Positions 23,933 to 33,289 of a DNA stretch of 64,000 nt are shown here, one piece after another (within the stretch, counting starts at the first letter, position 1; every line of letters starts with the position of its first letter). The DNA is from a virus. The stretch is taken from positions 62,001-126,000 of IMG/VR virus record IMGVR_UViG_3300020201_000009. The stretch is one strand, 5' to 3'. The notes under the pieces were generated by a model that worked only from the letters and a program-made list of their open reading frames with translations, did no database searches and was not told the DNA's origin. The position numbers and the translations under genes were made by a program.

Positions 23933-26551
23933 ATGAGTTTCTTAAAAGAGTGCGAACCTTACGTAATCGAAAATTACGGATATGTGCGTTTGCCCGAAAT
24001 CGTAATTACTTCAGCGCAAAAACAAGATCTTGGATTAGAGGATACTGCGACAAACCGAGAGTTTATCACCGCTTTAGCGCGTCGGGGATTTGGGAAGTAT
24101 GGAAAGAAGATTGATAAAAAGAAATACAAGACCTATGGGGATCGGGTAAAGTATGAATTGGATTTATTGGATGAATTAGGTTTTATCGATTATATTCTTC
24201 TCGTTTGGATGGTTATCCATAAAGCCAGAGAGCTAAACGTTTTTATTGATTACGGAAGAGGCTCCGTAGCCGGTAGTTGCGTTTGTTGGTTATTGGGTAT
24301 TTCTGGCGTTGATCCAATTAAATACGGCCTTTTCTTTGAAAGATTCGTATCTCGTGCTCGTGCGGGAATCAAACTTGTTGATGGGGTTGTTTATTTAAAG
24401 GGCGATCTTTTAGCCGATATTGATGTTAATTTAGGTGATGGTAGATCGGCTATTGTGGAATGGTTGAAAACTGTTTATCCGGGTAAGGTGGCGAATATTT
24501 TAAATCTTTCCACATTTACTACAAAGATTCTATTAAAGGATGTTTATAAGAATCTTGAAGAGGCCGATGAAAGAGAGGCTAGACGTATCGCGGATATGGT
24601 TGAAGTGAAATTTGGTATAGCCCAAACGATTGATGAAGCCTATGCCGCCAATCCAGACTTTAAGCTCTGGTGTGACGATCATAAAGAAGTAGTAGCTATC
24701 TCAAAGGGGCTTTCGGGTCTAGTCAGACAAGCATCGACCCATGCATCTGGTTATCTCGTATCTAATGTAGCCTTATATGATTTAATTCCCCTAGAGTTAA
24801 CGAAAGACGGAGAATGGGTAAGCGGCTTTGATATGAGAGACGCTGCGAACTTTGTCACCAAATTAGACCTACTTTCTCTCACGACAAATGCCGTGATCAA
24901 ACGGGTACTTGAAGCAATTCCTGAGACTATCGATGAAATCAATGAAAAGCTAGAAGATGATCCCTTCATTTATAACATTTTACAAGATCGATATGCTCGT
25001 TATGGCATTTATCAAATTTCGGCGGACACTGGCTATAATGTTACAAGAAAGATTAAGCCAAAGAATGTATTTGAGTTGTCTGACGTAAACGCTATAGCGC
25101 GTCCGGGGGCGCTCGCGTATCTAGACGGTTATGTTGAAAATAACCATCCCTGTGCGCATCCAGCTTTTGAACCCGTGTTAAAAGAATCTCGGAACTATTG
25201 CCTTTATCAAGAACAAATGATGAAGCTTGCCGTCGTTATCGGTTTTACTTTAGACGAAGCTGAAATGTTGAGAAAAATAGTCGGTAAAAAATTAGTCGAT
25301 AAAGTCAAAGAATGGAAAGAAAAGATTTATAATAAAGCTGAGCAAAATGGTTTCGAAAAAGAAATTGGAGATATCTTATGGAAAATTTTGGAAGATTCTG
25401 CAAAATATTCGTTTAATAAATCGCATTCGCTTTCTACATCGTTTTTAACCGCGTTAACGGTTTATTTAAAGTATAAGTATCCAGTTCAATTCTTTTGGAG
25501 TTGTTTGATTTCCGCTAAAGATCTTGCGAGCGCTCACGATGAAATTACCGAGATTCAAAAAGAACTGAGAGATTTTAATATCAAACTTTTGCCGCCCGAT
25601 ATCAGTAAGAACTATCCGGATTTTACAATTGATGGGGCTAATATTCGTTTTGGTCTATCGTCCATCAGGGGCTTAAAAGACAAGAACTTAGATAAAGTAA
25701 TCCTTCTCCGCAAGGAAAATGCGAATAAGTTGGAGTTATTTGAGGCATTACAGACAGCAAACATTCCAATAAATGTAGCTACTGCGCTTATTCTCAGCGG
25801 TTGCTTAAATCAACTAAATATTACTCGCAGTCGTTTACTATTGGAATACGAATTTTATACACTCCTTACTGGGAAAAACGAAACTAATTTGGTCCATACA
25901 GTTGCACCCCATTATAACTTTGATGTTTTGGAAACTGTTAGTCAGATGGTCAAAAATCTTAAGGATGAAAAGGGAAAGCCCCTGATGAAAGAATCTAGAC
26001 TGGAGACGATTAAAAAGAAATATTCTATATACAAAGAAAAATACCAAAGAAATTCGCAATTTGAAAAGTTAGCCTGTTACATTTATGAAAACGAATACCT
26101 CGGTTTCGCGTATTCAGAAAGTTTAAAACAGATTTATTCATCTAAAATTAATGATTTAGAGAGTACCTCAGATCTTCGTAAACTACCAGATAATAGCAAA
26201 GGAAGAGTGGCGGTTCTTATTGTTGATGAAGTAGAAAGAAGAATTTCCAAGAAGGGGTCGCCATATCTTCGGATCAATGGGAAAGATGACATGGGCTCAA
26301 TTACTATAATGATGTTTATGGAGGAAAGAATCGAAGCTATGAATAAGAATAACGGTGGTCCTTTAGATGAAGGTGATATTATTGTATGTCATGTGGACAA
26401 GAAAAGCGGGGACACGTATTGGTCTAACAATATTGTAAGACAAGAAAACCCGATATTACTCAAGAAAAGCCAAGTGGAAAAAATTCAAGAAAAAGAAGAG
26501 AAGAAAAATAAAAAAGATCAATTGGAGAACGCGGTAGACGCCGCAGTTTAA
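23933..26551 (+). CDS. dnaE: DNA polymerase III alpha-like (C-family) catalytic subunit
   Basis: 872 residues. It lacks the PHP domain (encoded separately) and begins at the palm: IDYGRGSVAGSCVCWLLGI (about residues 103-121), then LADIDVNLGDGR, where D-I-D supplies two catalytic aspartates (the usual PDxDxD second half is changed to VN), and KLDLLSLTTNAVI with the third aspartate. HASGYLVS, YQEQMMKLA and SFNKSHSLS are further signature blocks. The C-terminal part includes an OB-like domain (RVAVLIVDEVERRISKKG) and a lysine/glutamate tail. It is the replicative polymerase of this phage, with a strong private promoter. Bacterial DnaE is about 1160 residues. Confidence 0.92.
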   Translation: MSFLKECEPYVIENYGYVRLPEIVITSAQKQDLGLEDTATNREFITALARRGFGKYGKKIDKKKYKTYGDRVKYELDLLDELGFIDYILLVWMVIHKARELNVFIDYGRGSVAGSCVCWLLGISGVDPIKYGLFFERFVSRARAGIKLVDGVVYLKGDLLADIDVNLGDGRSAIVEWLKTVYPGKVANILNLSTFTTKILLKDVYKNLEEADEREARRIADMVEVKFGIAQTIDEAYAANPDFKLWCDDHKEVVAISKGLSGLVRQASTHASGYLVSNVALYDLIPLELTKDGEWVSGFDMRDAANFVTKLDLLSLTTNAVIKRVLEAIPETIDEINEKLEDDPFIYNILQDRYARYGIYQISADTGYNVTRKIKPKNVFELSDVNAIARPGALAYLDGYVENNHPCAHPAFEPVLKESRNYCLYQEQMMKLAVVIGFTLDEAEMLRKIVGKKLVDKVKEWKEKIYNKAEQNGFEKEIGDILWKILEDSAKYSFNKSHSLSTSFLTALTVYLKYKYPVQFFWSCLISAKDLASAHDEITEIQKELRDFNIKLLPPDISKNYPDFTIDGANIRFGLSSIRGLKDKNLDKVILLRKENANKLELFEALQTANIPINVATALILSGCLNQLNITRSRLLLEYEFYTLLTGKNETNLVHTVAPHYNFDVLETVSQMVKNLKDEKGKPLMKESRLETIKKKYSIYKEKYQRNSQFEKLACYIYENEYLGFAYSESLKQIYSSKINDLESTSDLRKLPDNSKGRVAVLIVDEVERRISKKGSPYLRINGKDDMGSITIMMFMEERIEAMNKNNGGPLDEGDIIVCHVDKKSGDTYWSNNIVRQENPILLKKSQVEKIQEKEEKKNKKDQLENAVDAAV

Positions 26552-26554
26552 TTA

Positions 26555-26878
26555 ATGCAAGCACGAGATGAAATGAAAGAAAAAATTCATAATTATATCG
26601 AGGAAAACGGTTTGGAAATTCTTGGGCATCTGGAGGAGGATGCCAAGGAAGATATTTGCGAGCATTTGCTAATCTTCCCCTCTCAGTATGTTTTTTGGAC
26701 CATACTGAATGGTAGATTTATCGGTTATATGTATAGTTTAGGTCTGGTTAATCGTCTTAGAGCGGAAGGCTTTAACGAAACAGAAATTGCTAACGAAGCG
26801 GTATATATTAAGACGGAAAGCCTAGACCGATTTCTAGAGCTACTTACACCGAATGACATTAAAAATCAACAAAATTAA
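26555..26878 (+). CDS. Hypothetical protein
   Basis: 107 residues, acidic, predicted mainly helical (KEKIHNYIEENGLEILGHLE). A second ATG 18 bases in is possible. No family recognised; follows the polymerase with a 3-base gap. Confidence 0.5.
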   Translation: MQARDEMKEKIHNYIEENGLEILGHLEEDAKEDICEHLLIFPSQYVFWTILNGRFIGYMYSLGLVNRLRAEGFNETEIANEAVYIKTESLDRFLELLTPNDIKNQQN

Positions 26879-26879
26879 A

Positions 26880-27338
26880 ATGACACTATTACTAAAAAAA
26901 GTTACACCTCTAGATATTAAAAAGAACGGATTAGCTAGTCTGTTAACTCATAAGTTTATATCCGTTTATGCGGTTTCGGACCCAGCTATTGACGGAGATA
27001 TGACTTTTGGATATTATAAGTCGGTAAACAATATCGTTTATTCGACTAACTTATTTATCACCGCTAGTCTAGCAAAGGATCTTACGGAAGGCTACAAAGT
27101 TTTAACTGACTATTTTACCCCTAAATTTATTTTTAAAAATAATGTCATTAGCCCAATTGTGTATACACAAAAAAATGAAAGTGGTTTTCAAGTAATGGTA
27201 AGATGCAAATATAACTTCCAACCAGAAGACACTGTCGAAGAAAATCTGGCATCTGTTAATTTAGATAAAATTTATAAAAATGGCGACGTTCTTCTAGATA
27301 TTCGCCCAACCTTAGCTTTCCATGTCTTAAAGTCTTAA
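26880..27338 (+). CDS. Hypothetical protein
   Basis: 152 residues from the ATG directly after the previous stop (another ATG at 26853 lies inside the upstream gene). Mixed alpha/beta, no known motif. It ends one base before the ClpP-like gene. Confidence 0.5.
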   Translation: MTLLLKKVTPLDIKKNGLASLLTHKFISVYAVSDPAIDGDMTFGYYKSVNNIVYSTNLFITASLAKDLTEGYKVLTDYFTPKFIFKNNVISPIVYTQKNESGFQVMVRCKYNFQPEDTVEENLASVNLDKIYKNGDVLLDIRPTLAFHVLKS

Positions 27339-27339
27339 T

Positions 27340-27984
27340 ATGTACACTATCACCAAAGTCAATTCTAACGTTAAAAAAGAAATGGCAGTGAGTGTTAACG
27401 ATAAGCCAGTCTTAGCGGTCAGTGAATATACTTCCTACAAGCAAGCAGGTAACTACTACCTTTACGGCAGAATCGAAGAAGAGACGATTAAGCCCGTTAT
27501 CGAATGGATTTTCGATGAAAACTATAGAAATAAACACACCCACTTAAATCTTATTATTACATCTCAGGGGGGTGCGGTTATAGACTGCTTTGCTCTACTT
27601 GACGCCATGGAAGGCTCATATATTCCGGTAAATACATTGGGCATGGGTCAAATAGCATCCTGTGGTTTAATTATCTTTTTAGCGGGGCAAAATAGAGTTT
27701 TAACACAAAACACCCAAGTTTTGTCCCATCAATGGTCGGGCGGGAATTACGGAAAGGGGCATGAATTGTTGGCGGGTCGAAAAATTGAAGACTGGCTGAC
27801 AGATAAATTAAATAATTATTATGCAGAAAAGACGGGCCTTTCTCTGAATTTTATCAAGAAAAATCTTTTACCAGAATCAGATGTGTATCTGACTCCAGAA
27901 GAGGCGTTAAAGTATAATATCTGTACGGAAATTCGCGGAAGAAAATGGCAACCAAAAGAACAAAAAAAATCAAAGAGCAAGTAG
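27340..27984 (+). CDS. ClpP-like serine protease
   Basis: 214 residues, close to the usual ClpP length. The catalytic triad is visible: Ser107 in MGQIASCG, His130 in LSHQWSGG and Asp181 in ESDVYLTPEEAL. An oxyanion-type SQGGAVIDCFALLD block is also kept. ClpP forms barrel-shaped proteases that need an ATPase partner; none is encoded here, so a host ClpX/A or solo activity on virion proteins is possible. It overlaps the next gene by 40 bases. Confidence 0.85.
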   Translation: MYTITKVNSNVKKEMAVSVNDKPVLAVSEYTSYKQAGNYYLYGRIEEETIKPVIEWIFDENYRNKHTHLNLIITSQGGAVIDCFALLDAMEGSYIPVNTLGMGQIASCGLIIFLAGQNRVLTQNTQVLSHQWSGGNYGKGHELLAGRKIEDWLTDKLNNYYAEKTGLSLNFIKKNLLPESDVYLTPEEALKYNICTEIRGRKWQPKEQKKSKSK

Positions 27985-28571
27985 TCGAAGAAAAGAAAAT
28001 TTTGGCTATTATTGGCAGCGCTGGCAGAAATGAAGATTTTAATCACTACACTATTGAAAAATGGAATGAATCAAAAAGAATTCTGTTGAAAGTTGTACAA
28101 GATAATAAATTTAAAACTATTATATCGGGAGGTGCGGCTCATGTTGATCATTTGTCGGTTCAAATGTTTAATAAGGGTTTGGTAGATAAACTTTACTTAG
28201 AACTACCGTGTAATTTCGATGAAAAAAAAGTACAGTATTACGACGAACAAGATTATAACACAATGAATGTCACAAACTATCATCATGAAACATTTTCTCA
28301 AAAATTTAGAATCAATAGCTTAGCCCAAATTAAAGAGGCGATGCGTAATGGAGCGAAATGTACAATCGGACTGGGTTTTTACGACAGAAATGTATCTATT
28401 GCTTCGAAGGCAACTGACTTAATTGCATTTACTTTTGGTAATTTGGATCAAGTTAAAGTTAAGAGTGGTACGGCGCATACGGTATTTTCGTTTTTAAATC
28501 GGCATCCAAATGGGAAAACATGGCATGTTGATTTAAACACGATGCGTATACATGAAGGAATTAGAATTTAA
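27945..28571 (+). CDS. SLOG/DprA-like Rossmann-fold protein
   Basis: 208 residues. LAIIGSAGRNED near residue 24 and TIISGGAAHVDHLSVQMF near residue 62 give the paired glycine-rich motifs (G-S-x-x-R and S-G-G-A-x-x-x-D) of SLOG-superfamily proteins, which bind nucleotides or nucleotide-derived ligands. SLOG domains occur in many phage-defence conflicts. Function here is unknown; the long overlap with the ClpP-like gene suggests coupling. Confidence 0.65.
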   Translation: MATKRTKKIKEQVVEEKKILAIIGSAGRNEDFNHYTIEKWNESKRILLKVVQDNKFKTIISGGAAHVDHLSVQMFNKGLVDKLYLELPCNFDEKKVQYYDEQDYNTMNVTNYHHETFSQKFRINSLAQIKEAMRNGAKCTIGLGFYDRNVSIASKATDLIAFTFGNLDQVKVKSGTAHTVFSFLNRHPNGKTWHVDLNTMRIHEGIRI

Positions 28572-29134
28572 TGAAAAAAACAGTATTTTTAGACTTAGAC
28601 GGAGTAATCGCTAATTGGACGAAGAGGACAGTTGAAAGCACGTTTAAGTTAAACTATGAAGATGTAACAGGGTTCAGTCGCGAAAAGTTTATTCCATTCA
28701 TTACTGATAGAACGGGGTTGACAAAAACAAATATTAACGCTAAAATTTACGAAAATGACTCTGTTGATTTTTGGACTGGAATCGAAAAATATTATTGGGC
28801 CGATGAATTGGTGACATTAGTAAATCGTAATAGCTATCAGTGGTTTTTCCTTACAAAGCCTATGAGGAGTCCCGAGTGTTATTTTGGAAAAGCGCAATGG
28901 ATTAAGAAATACTATCCAGCATTCTTCCATAAGTTAATTATTACCCCCGGAAGTAAAGGTCTATGTGCTAGAAATTTAGACTGTATATTAATTGACGATA
29001 ACCTCAAGAATATTGAGGAATGGGTCGAGGCGGGCGGCGCAAGTTTTCCTTGGTTGGAAGTTAGCAGTAATCCATTGAAATCTTCGGATGTAGTAAAAGA
29101 CCGTATCGAAAAAATTAAAATTATATTATCATGA
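28571..29134 (+). CDS. HAD-like phosphatase, possible 5'(3')-deoxynucleotidase
   Basis: 187 residues. The HAD nucleophile motif VFLDLDGVIANW is at the N-terminus, a WFFLTKP threonine motif lies mid-protein, and CILIDDNLKNIEEW is motif IV. Size and the cap region fit phage 5' nucleotidases, but a 3'-phosphatase acting with the nearby kinase in RNA repair is also possible. One-base overlap with the preceding gene. Confidence 0.7.
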   Translation: MKKTVFLDLDGVIANWTKRTVESTFKLNYEDVTGFSREKFIPFITDRTGLTKTNINAKIYENDSVDFWTGIEKYYWADELVTLVNRNSYQWFFLTKPMRSPECYFGKAQWIKKYYPAFFHKLIITPGSKGLCARNLDCILIDDNLKNIEEWVEAGGASFPWLEVSSNPLKSSDVVKDRIEKIKIILS

Positions 29135-29391
29135 GAAGAGTTAAAATCACTAAAATCGCTACTATAAACGTAAACCCGAATGGTATTGATGATGCTTATT
29201 GGGCGATTGGGACGATTGTAGCGGAACCGACTGTGGGTAATCAATTCACGATCTATCGCGAATCAAATATTCATAAGGTCGGTCACGGAGTTTTTAAAAC
29301 CTCTCTAGTTGTCTTCGTAACGCCGACTGAAGATGGAAAAATTTTTATTAAAACAGAAAATGGTGAGTATTCACTAGAAAACCATGCCTAG
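29131..29391 (+). CDS. Hypothetical small beta-rich protein
   Basis: 86 residues, with alternating hydrophobic strands (IGTIVAEPTVGNQFTIYRES). No family recognised. It overlaps both neighbours by 4 and 8 bases. Confidence 0.5.
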   Translation: MRRVKITKIATINVNPNGIDDAYWAIGTIVAEPTVGNQFTIYRESNIHKVGHGVFKTSLVVFVTPTEDGKIFIKTENGEYSLENHA

Positions 29392-29851
29392 TAAACTTAT
29401 TCTTTTATCGGGAATGCCGGCTTCGGGTAAAAGTACTTACGCCCTTAAGTTGTCCAAAGAAATTGGTTATGTGATTGAATGTGCTGATACTTGGAGGGGA
29501 ATTCTTTCTTCGACGGGTGACGAGGGAGATCAATCAAAAAACCTAGAAATCTTTTTTTCGATTTTACCAAAACAAATCAAAAAACATTTAAATAATGGAA
29601 ATGGTGTCATCATTGATGTGACGGGTGTGAATAAGAGGACGAGAAAGATTTGGACTAAGTTCGCACAAGATAGCGATACAAACATTGATTGTCATTGGTT
29701 TAGACCAAATATCGATCAATCTCTAGAATGGAATAAAAATAGAAAGAGGCAGGTTCCCGAGGATATCATTGTAAAATATGAATTGAATTATAGAGAGCCC
29801 GGTCTAGAGGAGGGTTTTAAAGAAATTGTAGAGGTTGATTTAAAGAAATAA
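29384..29851 (+). CDS. P-loop kinase, polynucleotide-kinase-like
   Basis: 155 residues. Walker A is GMPASGKST (about 9-17), followed by an ADTWRGIL segment, a VIIDVTGVNKRTRK strand and a C-terminal lid NRKRQVPEDIIVKYELNY. This is the layout of the 5'-kinase domain of T4 Pnk and related AAA_33 kinases. The 3'-phosphatase domain of T4 Pnk is absent, but a HAD gene is two genes upstream. With the RNA ligase downstream it suggests repair of cleaved RNA ends. Confidence 0.75.
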   Translation: MPSKLILLSGMPASGKSTYALKLSKEIGYVIECADTWRGILSSTGDEGDQSKNLEIFFSILPKQIKKHLNNGNGVIIDVTGVNKRTRKIWTKFAQDSDTNIDCHWFRPNIDQSLEWNKNRKRQVPEDIIVKYELNYREPGLEEGFKEIVEVDLKK

Positions 29852-29853
29852 TA

Positions 29854-30702
29854 ATGCCAAGAAAATTACCACAATTAATTACTGTAAAGTCAGACGCTGT
29901 TATTAAAATGTTTTTTGATTTTTATGTCCTAAATGAAATATGGTTTAAACTTGTAGCAAAAGATGTTATCTATGGATATAAAACCGATACAATTATTCCT
30001 TTCAGAAGAGAAAGCGTTTTAAATGAGGCGTTTTTAGAAATTTGTGAAAAATTAAAATTTTTAATGGTTAATAGTTTGGAATGGAGCGTTCGTCGAGAAT
30101 GCAGGCATTTTAACATATATGGCCCCTTGGGAACTCTAATAAGTCGTAAATCATTGAAAAAATTAATGATAAAAGCGATTTCTCATAATGATCAAAAAGA
30201 TATTAAAAAAATTAAAGAAGAAATAAATGCGAGAAAACAACATAATTCTTTTATTAAGAAAAATAAACCTTGGAGTAAATGCTCTCTAGAGGCAATTCGC
30301 GAGGCTTTCATGATGGAAGGGTGGGACTCTGAATTTGGCGGCGTTAAATGGGGAGAAGGTACAAATTATTTAATTAAGTTAAAAGAATCAAAATCAATTA
30401 AAGATGATATTTTTTATATCGATAGAATCTTCGACCTCCAACATAATAACGGATTTATTTTAAATAAGACATGTTTTGAGGCTTTGGAAAATTTATGTTT
30501 GATAGATCTGAATCCAAAAATTAAAACAATCCATAGTCACGTAGATGATTATTGTTTGCTAGATGCCAGATTTGAACTATCTATAGAAATCCTATCTAGT
30601 TTTTGCTCGCCCAAAGTTAAAAAACTTTATCAATCCAATAAACATTTGTTACAAGGTAATTTTGAAAAGTATTATATTGGAGAGAAAATTAATACTAGAT
30701 GA
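29854..30702 (+). CDS. Hypothetical protein in the RNA-repair block
   Basis: 282 residues, basic and mainly helical, lysine-rich (IKKIKEEINARKQHNSFIKK). No family recognised. It lies between the kinase and the 2H phosphoesterase and overlaps the latter by 41 bases. Confidence 0.5.
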   Translation: MPRKLPQLITVKSDAVIKMFFDFYVLNEIWFKLVAKDVIYGYKTDTIIPFRRESVLNEAFLEICEKLKFLMVNSLEWSVRRECRHFNIYGPLGTLISRKSLKKLMIKAISHNDQKDIKKIKEEINARKQHNSFIKKNKPWSKCSLEAIREAFMMEGWDSEFGGVKWGEGTNYLIKLKESKSIKDDIFYIDRIFDLQHNNGFILNKTCFEALENLCLIDLNPKIKTIHSHVDDYCLLDARFELSIEILSSFCSPKVKKLYQSNKHLLQGNFEKYYIGEKINTR

Positions 30703-31072
30703 AACGGGATTAAAAATAGTATTAGAAAAAGATTTTATAAAATACTATAAGTGGTTAGTGGAATCCCATACGTATAAAACAATACAGCTTATTTGCCCTA
30801 AACACGGCGCGCATATTACAATCGTATCGAGCAAATTACATAAAGAGTTTGATAGGATAAAATTAAGTCAGTATAACAATCAGTTAGTCAGTTTTATATA
30901 CAACCCAGAGGATATCAGAGTCGGCGGCAATGATTTTACCAATTATTGGTTGCCAGTTTTGTTTCCTCTTGGAGATCAGATTAAGATAGACCTAGGTATA
31001 GTCGAAAGTGACTTTCTAGGTTTTCATATTACAATAGCAAATAATAAAAATAAAGCAAGGTATAATCAATGA
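30662..31072 (+). CDS. 2H phosphoesterase-like protein
   Basis: 136 residues. Two H-x-T-x motifs characteristic of 2H enzymes are present: HGAHITIVSS (about residues 48-57) and FLGFHITIANN near the C-terminus. 2H enzymes hydrolyse 2',3'-cyclic or 2'-5' phosphodiesters at RNA ends. There is no in-frame ATG near the beginning, so a TTG (30662 or 30677) is the likely start, inside the preceding gene. It overlaps the RNA ligase gene by 4 bases, which fits an RNA-end healing role. Confidence 0.7.
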   Translation: MKSIILERKLILDETGLKIVLEKDFIKYYKWLVESHTYKTIQLICPKHGAHITIVSSKLHKEFDRIKLSQYNNQLVSFIYNPEDIRVGGNDFTNYWLPVLFPLGDQIKIDLGIVESDFLGFHITIANNKNKARYNQ

Positions 31073-32436
31073 AGTTATCAGTTAAAGCAGAAAATACAAA
31101 TTACGCAGCGGAAATATTCCTACTACCGAAACCATGTAAACACCCAAATGCCGATAAGCTTTCTTTAATTAATTTTAAAGGAAATGTAATCATTACCGGG
31201 ATGAATTCCCGCGAGGGTGATTTATATGTTTACTTTCCTTTGGAAACCGCTATTAATAAAGAATATCTCTCATGGTCTAATTCTTTCAGTCACCCAGAAT
31301 TAAATGCGAACACGAAAGTGCAGGGGTTCTTTAATGACGCTGGGAGAGTGAGGGCGGTAAAGTTGCGATCTCAACCTTCGATGGGTTATATTGTCCCACT
31401 TACCGATTTAATATTATGGTTGGATGCAAAGAAAATTAAATGTTCGGTTGAAGATTTTACGGTTGGTACAGAGTTTGATTATATTGACGAAAAGATTGTT
31501 TTGTGTGAAAAGTATGTCAATATTGAAGCTCTGCGTAAATTAGACAGTCTTACTAGAAATAATTCGAAAAAGGGAAAGGTAAAGAGAACGTCTAAGTTAG
31601 TTGACGATCAATTTAGGTTCCATATTGATACCGAACCTCTCAAGAAAAATATCCACCTTATTAAGCCCGAAGATAATATTACCGTATCGTATAAAATACA
31701 CGGATCTTCAGCTGTCTACGCCCATATTCTAGTCAAACGTAAGCTGTCCACTCTTGATAAAATCGCCCGTTGGTTCGGGGTAAAAGTGGAAGAGACTAAA
31801 TATGACTACGTATATTCAAGTCGCAAAGTTGTAAAAAATGAATATGAAGTGGAAGAAAAGCAAAACCTTCATTATTACGATTCTAATATTTGGAGTCTTA
31901 CTGGAAAAATTGTAAATGATTCTATCAAACCTGGAATTACCTTATATGGAGAATTGGTTGGGCAAACACCATCTGGCAAATGGATTCAAAAGAATTACGA
32001 CTACGGGACATTGCCGAATCAGCAAGAGTTTTATGTATATCGTATTTCAATTACAAATGCCAAAGGAGATGTTTTTGAGTTCACAACAGAACAAGTCATC
32101 TCCTACTGCTCGATGCATGGTCTAAAAATGGTGCCGATTTTCTATCGCGGCAAAGCTAAAGATCTATTCCCAGAACTAAGTATAACAGAACATTGGAATC
32201 AGAATTTCTTAGATGCCTTACTAAAAAAATATACGGAGAAAGATTGTTATATGTGTACTAATAAGGTTCCAGAAGAGGGTATTGTTGTCGCAAAAGACGG
32301 CGTTACATTTACACCTTTTAAACTGAAATCTTTTCGTTTTCTTGAGGCCGAGTCGGTTCAACTGGACTCCGGGGAAATTGATATGGAGAGTGCAGAAAGC
32401 GTTGCGCCCGTAGCTGATCCAGAACCGGCAAAATAA
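31069..32436 (+). CDS. RNA ligase (DRB0094/Rnl5-like family)
   Basis: 455 residues. An N-terminal OB-like module (CKHPNADKLSLINFKG, then SREGDLYVYFPLE) precedes the nucleotidyltransferase core. The core has SYKIHGSSA with the adenylated lysine (motif I, about residue 210), TLYGELVG (motif III), EEGIVVAKD (motif IV) and FKLKSF (motif V). This order matches the Deinococcus-type RNA ligases also seen in phages. It joins RNA nicks or ends using ATP. Partners in the same operon are a kinase and a 2H phosphoesterase. The C-terminal tail is acidic and low-complexity. Confidence 0.85.
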   Translation: MKLSVKAENTNYAAEIFLLPKPCKHPNADKLSLINFKGNVIITGMNSREGDLYVYFPLETAINKEYLSWSNSFSHPELNANTKVQGFFNDAGRVRAVKLRSQPSMGYIVPLTDLILWLDAKKIKCSVEDFTVGTEFDYIDEKIVLCEKYVNIEALRKLDSLTRNNSKKGKVKRTSKLVDDQFRFHIDTEPLKKNIHLIKPEDNITVSYKIHGSSAVYAHILVKRKLSTLDKIARWFGVKVEETKYDYVYSSRKVVKNEYEVEEKQNLHYYDSNIWSLTGKIVNDSIKPGITLYGELVGQTPSGKWIQKNYDYGTLPNQQEFYVYRISITNAKGDVFEFTTEQVISYCSMHGLKMVPIFYRGKAKDLFPELSITEHWNQNFLDALLKKYTEKDCYMCTNKVPEEGIVVAKDGVTFTPFKLKSFRFLEAESVQLDSGEIDMESAESVAPVADPEPAK

Positions 32437-32444
32437 CCATTGAC

Positions 32445-32466
32445 GAGGGGGCGAAAAAGTCCCCTT
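32445..32466 (+). terminator. Hairpin after the RNA ligase gene
   Basis: GAGGGG at 32445-32450 can pair with CCCCTTC at 32461-32467 around an A-rich loop. It lies 9 bases after the ligase stop. There is no U-tract, so termination is not certain. Confidence 0.4.
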
Positions 32467-32497
32467 CTAGAAGAGCACCGGAAAAAATTAAAAAAAC

Positions 32498-33049
32498 ATG
32501 AAAACATTCGCGATCATTAGTGGAATAGTATTTACAGGGTTTGTTTTATTTGCAGTCATCCTTGGAATATGGATAATGAGTATGTATAATACCCAGTCCT
32601 CTCTCAAAAATACTTATGAGTCTAAAATTGTTGCCAATAGGGCGGTTTTTGATAATACATACAAAAAGATTGATCAGTCGTCACAGGCGACACAAGCCCA
32701 AAAGAACGCTCTCAAAGAGATCTTTACTAGCTATGCCGAGGGCCGAGCTGGTAATGGTGGTGGAAGTCTTGCTACGTCAGTCAGGGAAGCAATTCCAGCG
32801 GTTGATGTATCGATTTACAAATCATTAATGAATGTAATTATCGGTGCTCGTGACGAATTCACAGCTAACCAAATTCATTTGGTAAGTATCGCCGAACAAT
32901 ATAATAAACATTTAGCGGTACAACCAAGTGGGTTTATTCTTGGCATGTTCGGTTTTACTAAAATCGACGCGAAGATTATCACTTCGACTCGGACGGAAAA
33001 TGTTTATGCAACCGGTAAAGATGACGATGTACAACTACCAATAAGATAA
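32498..33049 (+). CDS. LemA-family membrane protein
   Basis: 183 residues. One N-terminal transmembrane segment (about 5-30) is followed by a helical domain with the LemA-type pattern NTYESKIVANRAVFDNTYKKI. LemA proteins are membrane-anchored helical proteins often encoded with TPM-domain membrane proteins. Here a large membrane protein follows two genes later. Function in phages is unknown. Confidence 0.7.
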   Translation: MKTFAIISGIVFTGFVLFAVILGIWIMSMYNTQSSLKNTYESKIVANRAVFDNTYKKIDQSSQATQAQKNALKEIFTSYAEGRAGNGGGSLATSVREAIPAVDVSIYKSLMNVIIGARDEFTANQIHLVSIAEQYNKHLAVQPSGFILGMFGFTKIDAKIITSTRTENVYATGKDDDVQLPIR

Positions 33050-33053
33050 TATA

Positions 33054-33284
33054 ATGAACTTAGTTATTATATCCCTGATTTGGATGATTCTTGGAATTCC
33101 CCTTTCCTGTTTCATGATGGCGAATTTAAACATAGAAAAACCCGTCTTCGGAATTCTTGTTGCTTATTTTGCAATCGGACCCCTAGGATGGGCTTTCGGA
33201 ATTGTTAGCGTTATACTTGTATTTTTATTATTAATTTGGCTACTGATGAATAAGCGTAGCCTATGTGAATATTATTGCTACTAA
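33054..33284 (+). CDS. Small membrane protein
   Basis: 76 residues with two hydrophobic segments (VIISLIWMILGIPLSCFMM and GIVSVILVFLLLIWLL). No family. It lies between the LemA-like gene and the larger membrane protein, so a shared membrane complex is plausible. Confidence 0.6.
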   Translation: MNLVIISLIWMILGIPLSCFMMANLNIEKPVFGILVAYFAIGPLGWAFGIVSVILVFLLLIWLLMNKRSLCEYYCY

Positions 33285-33289
33285 TTTTT

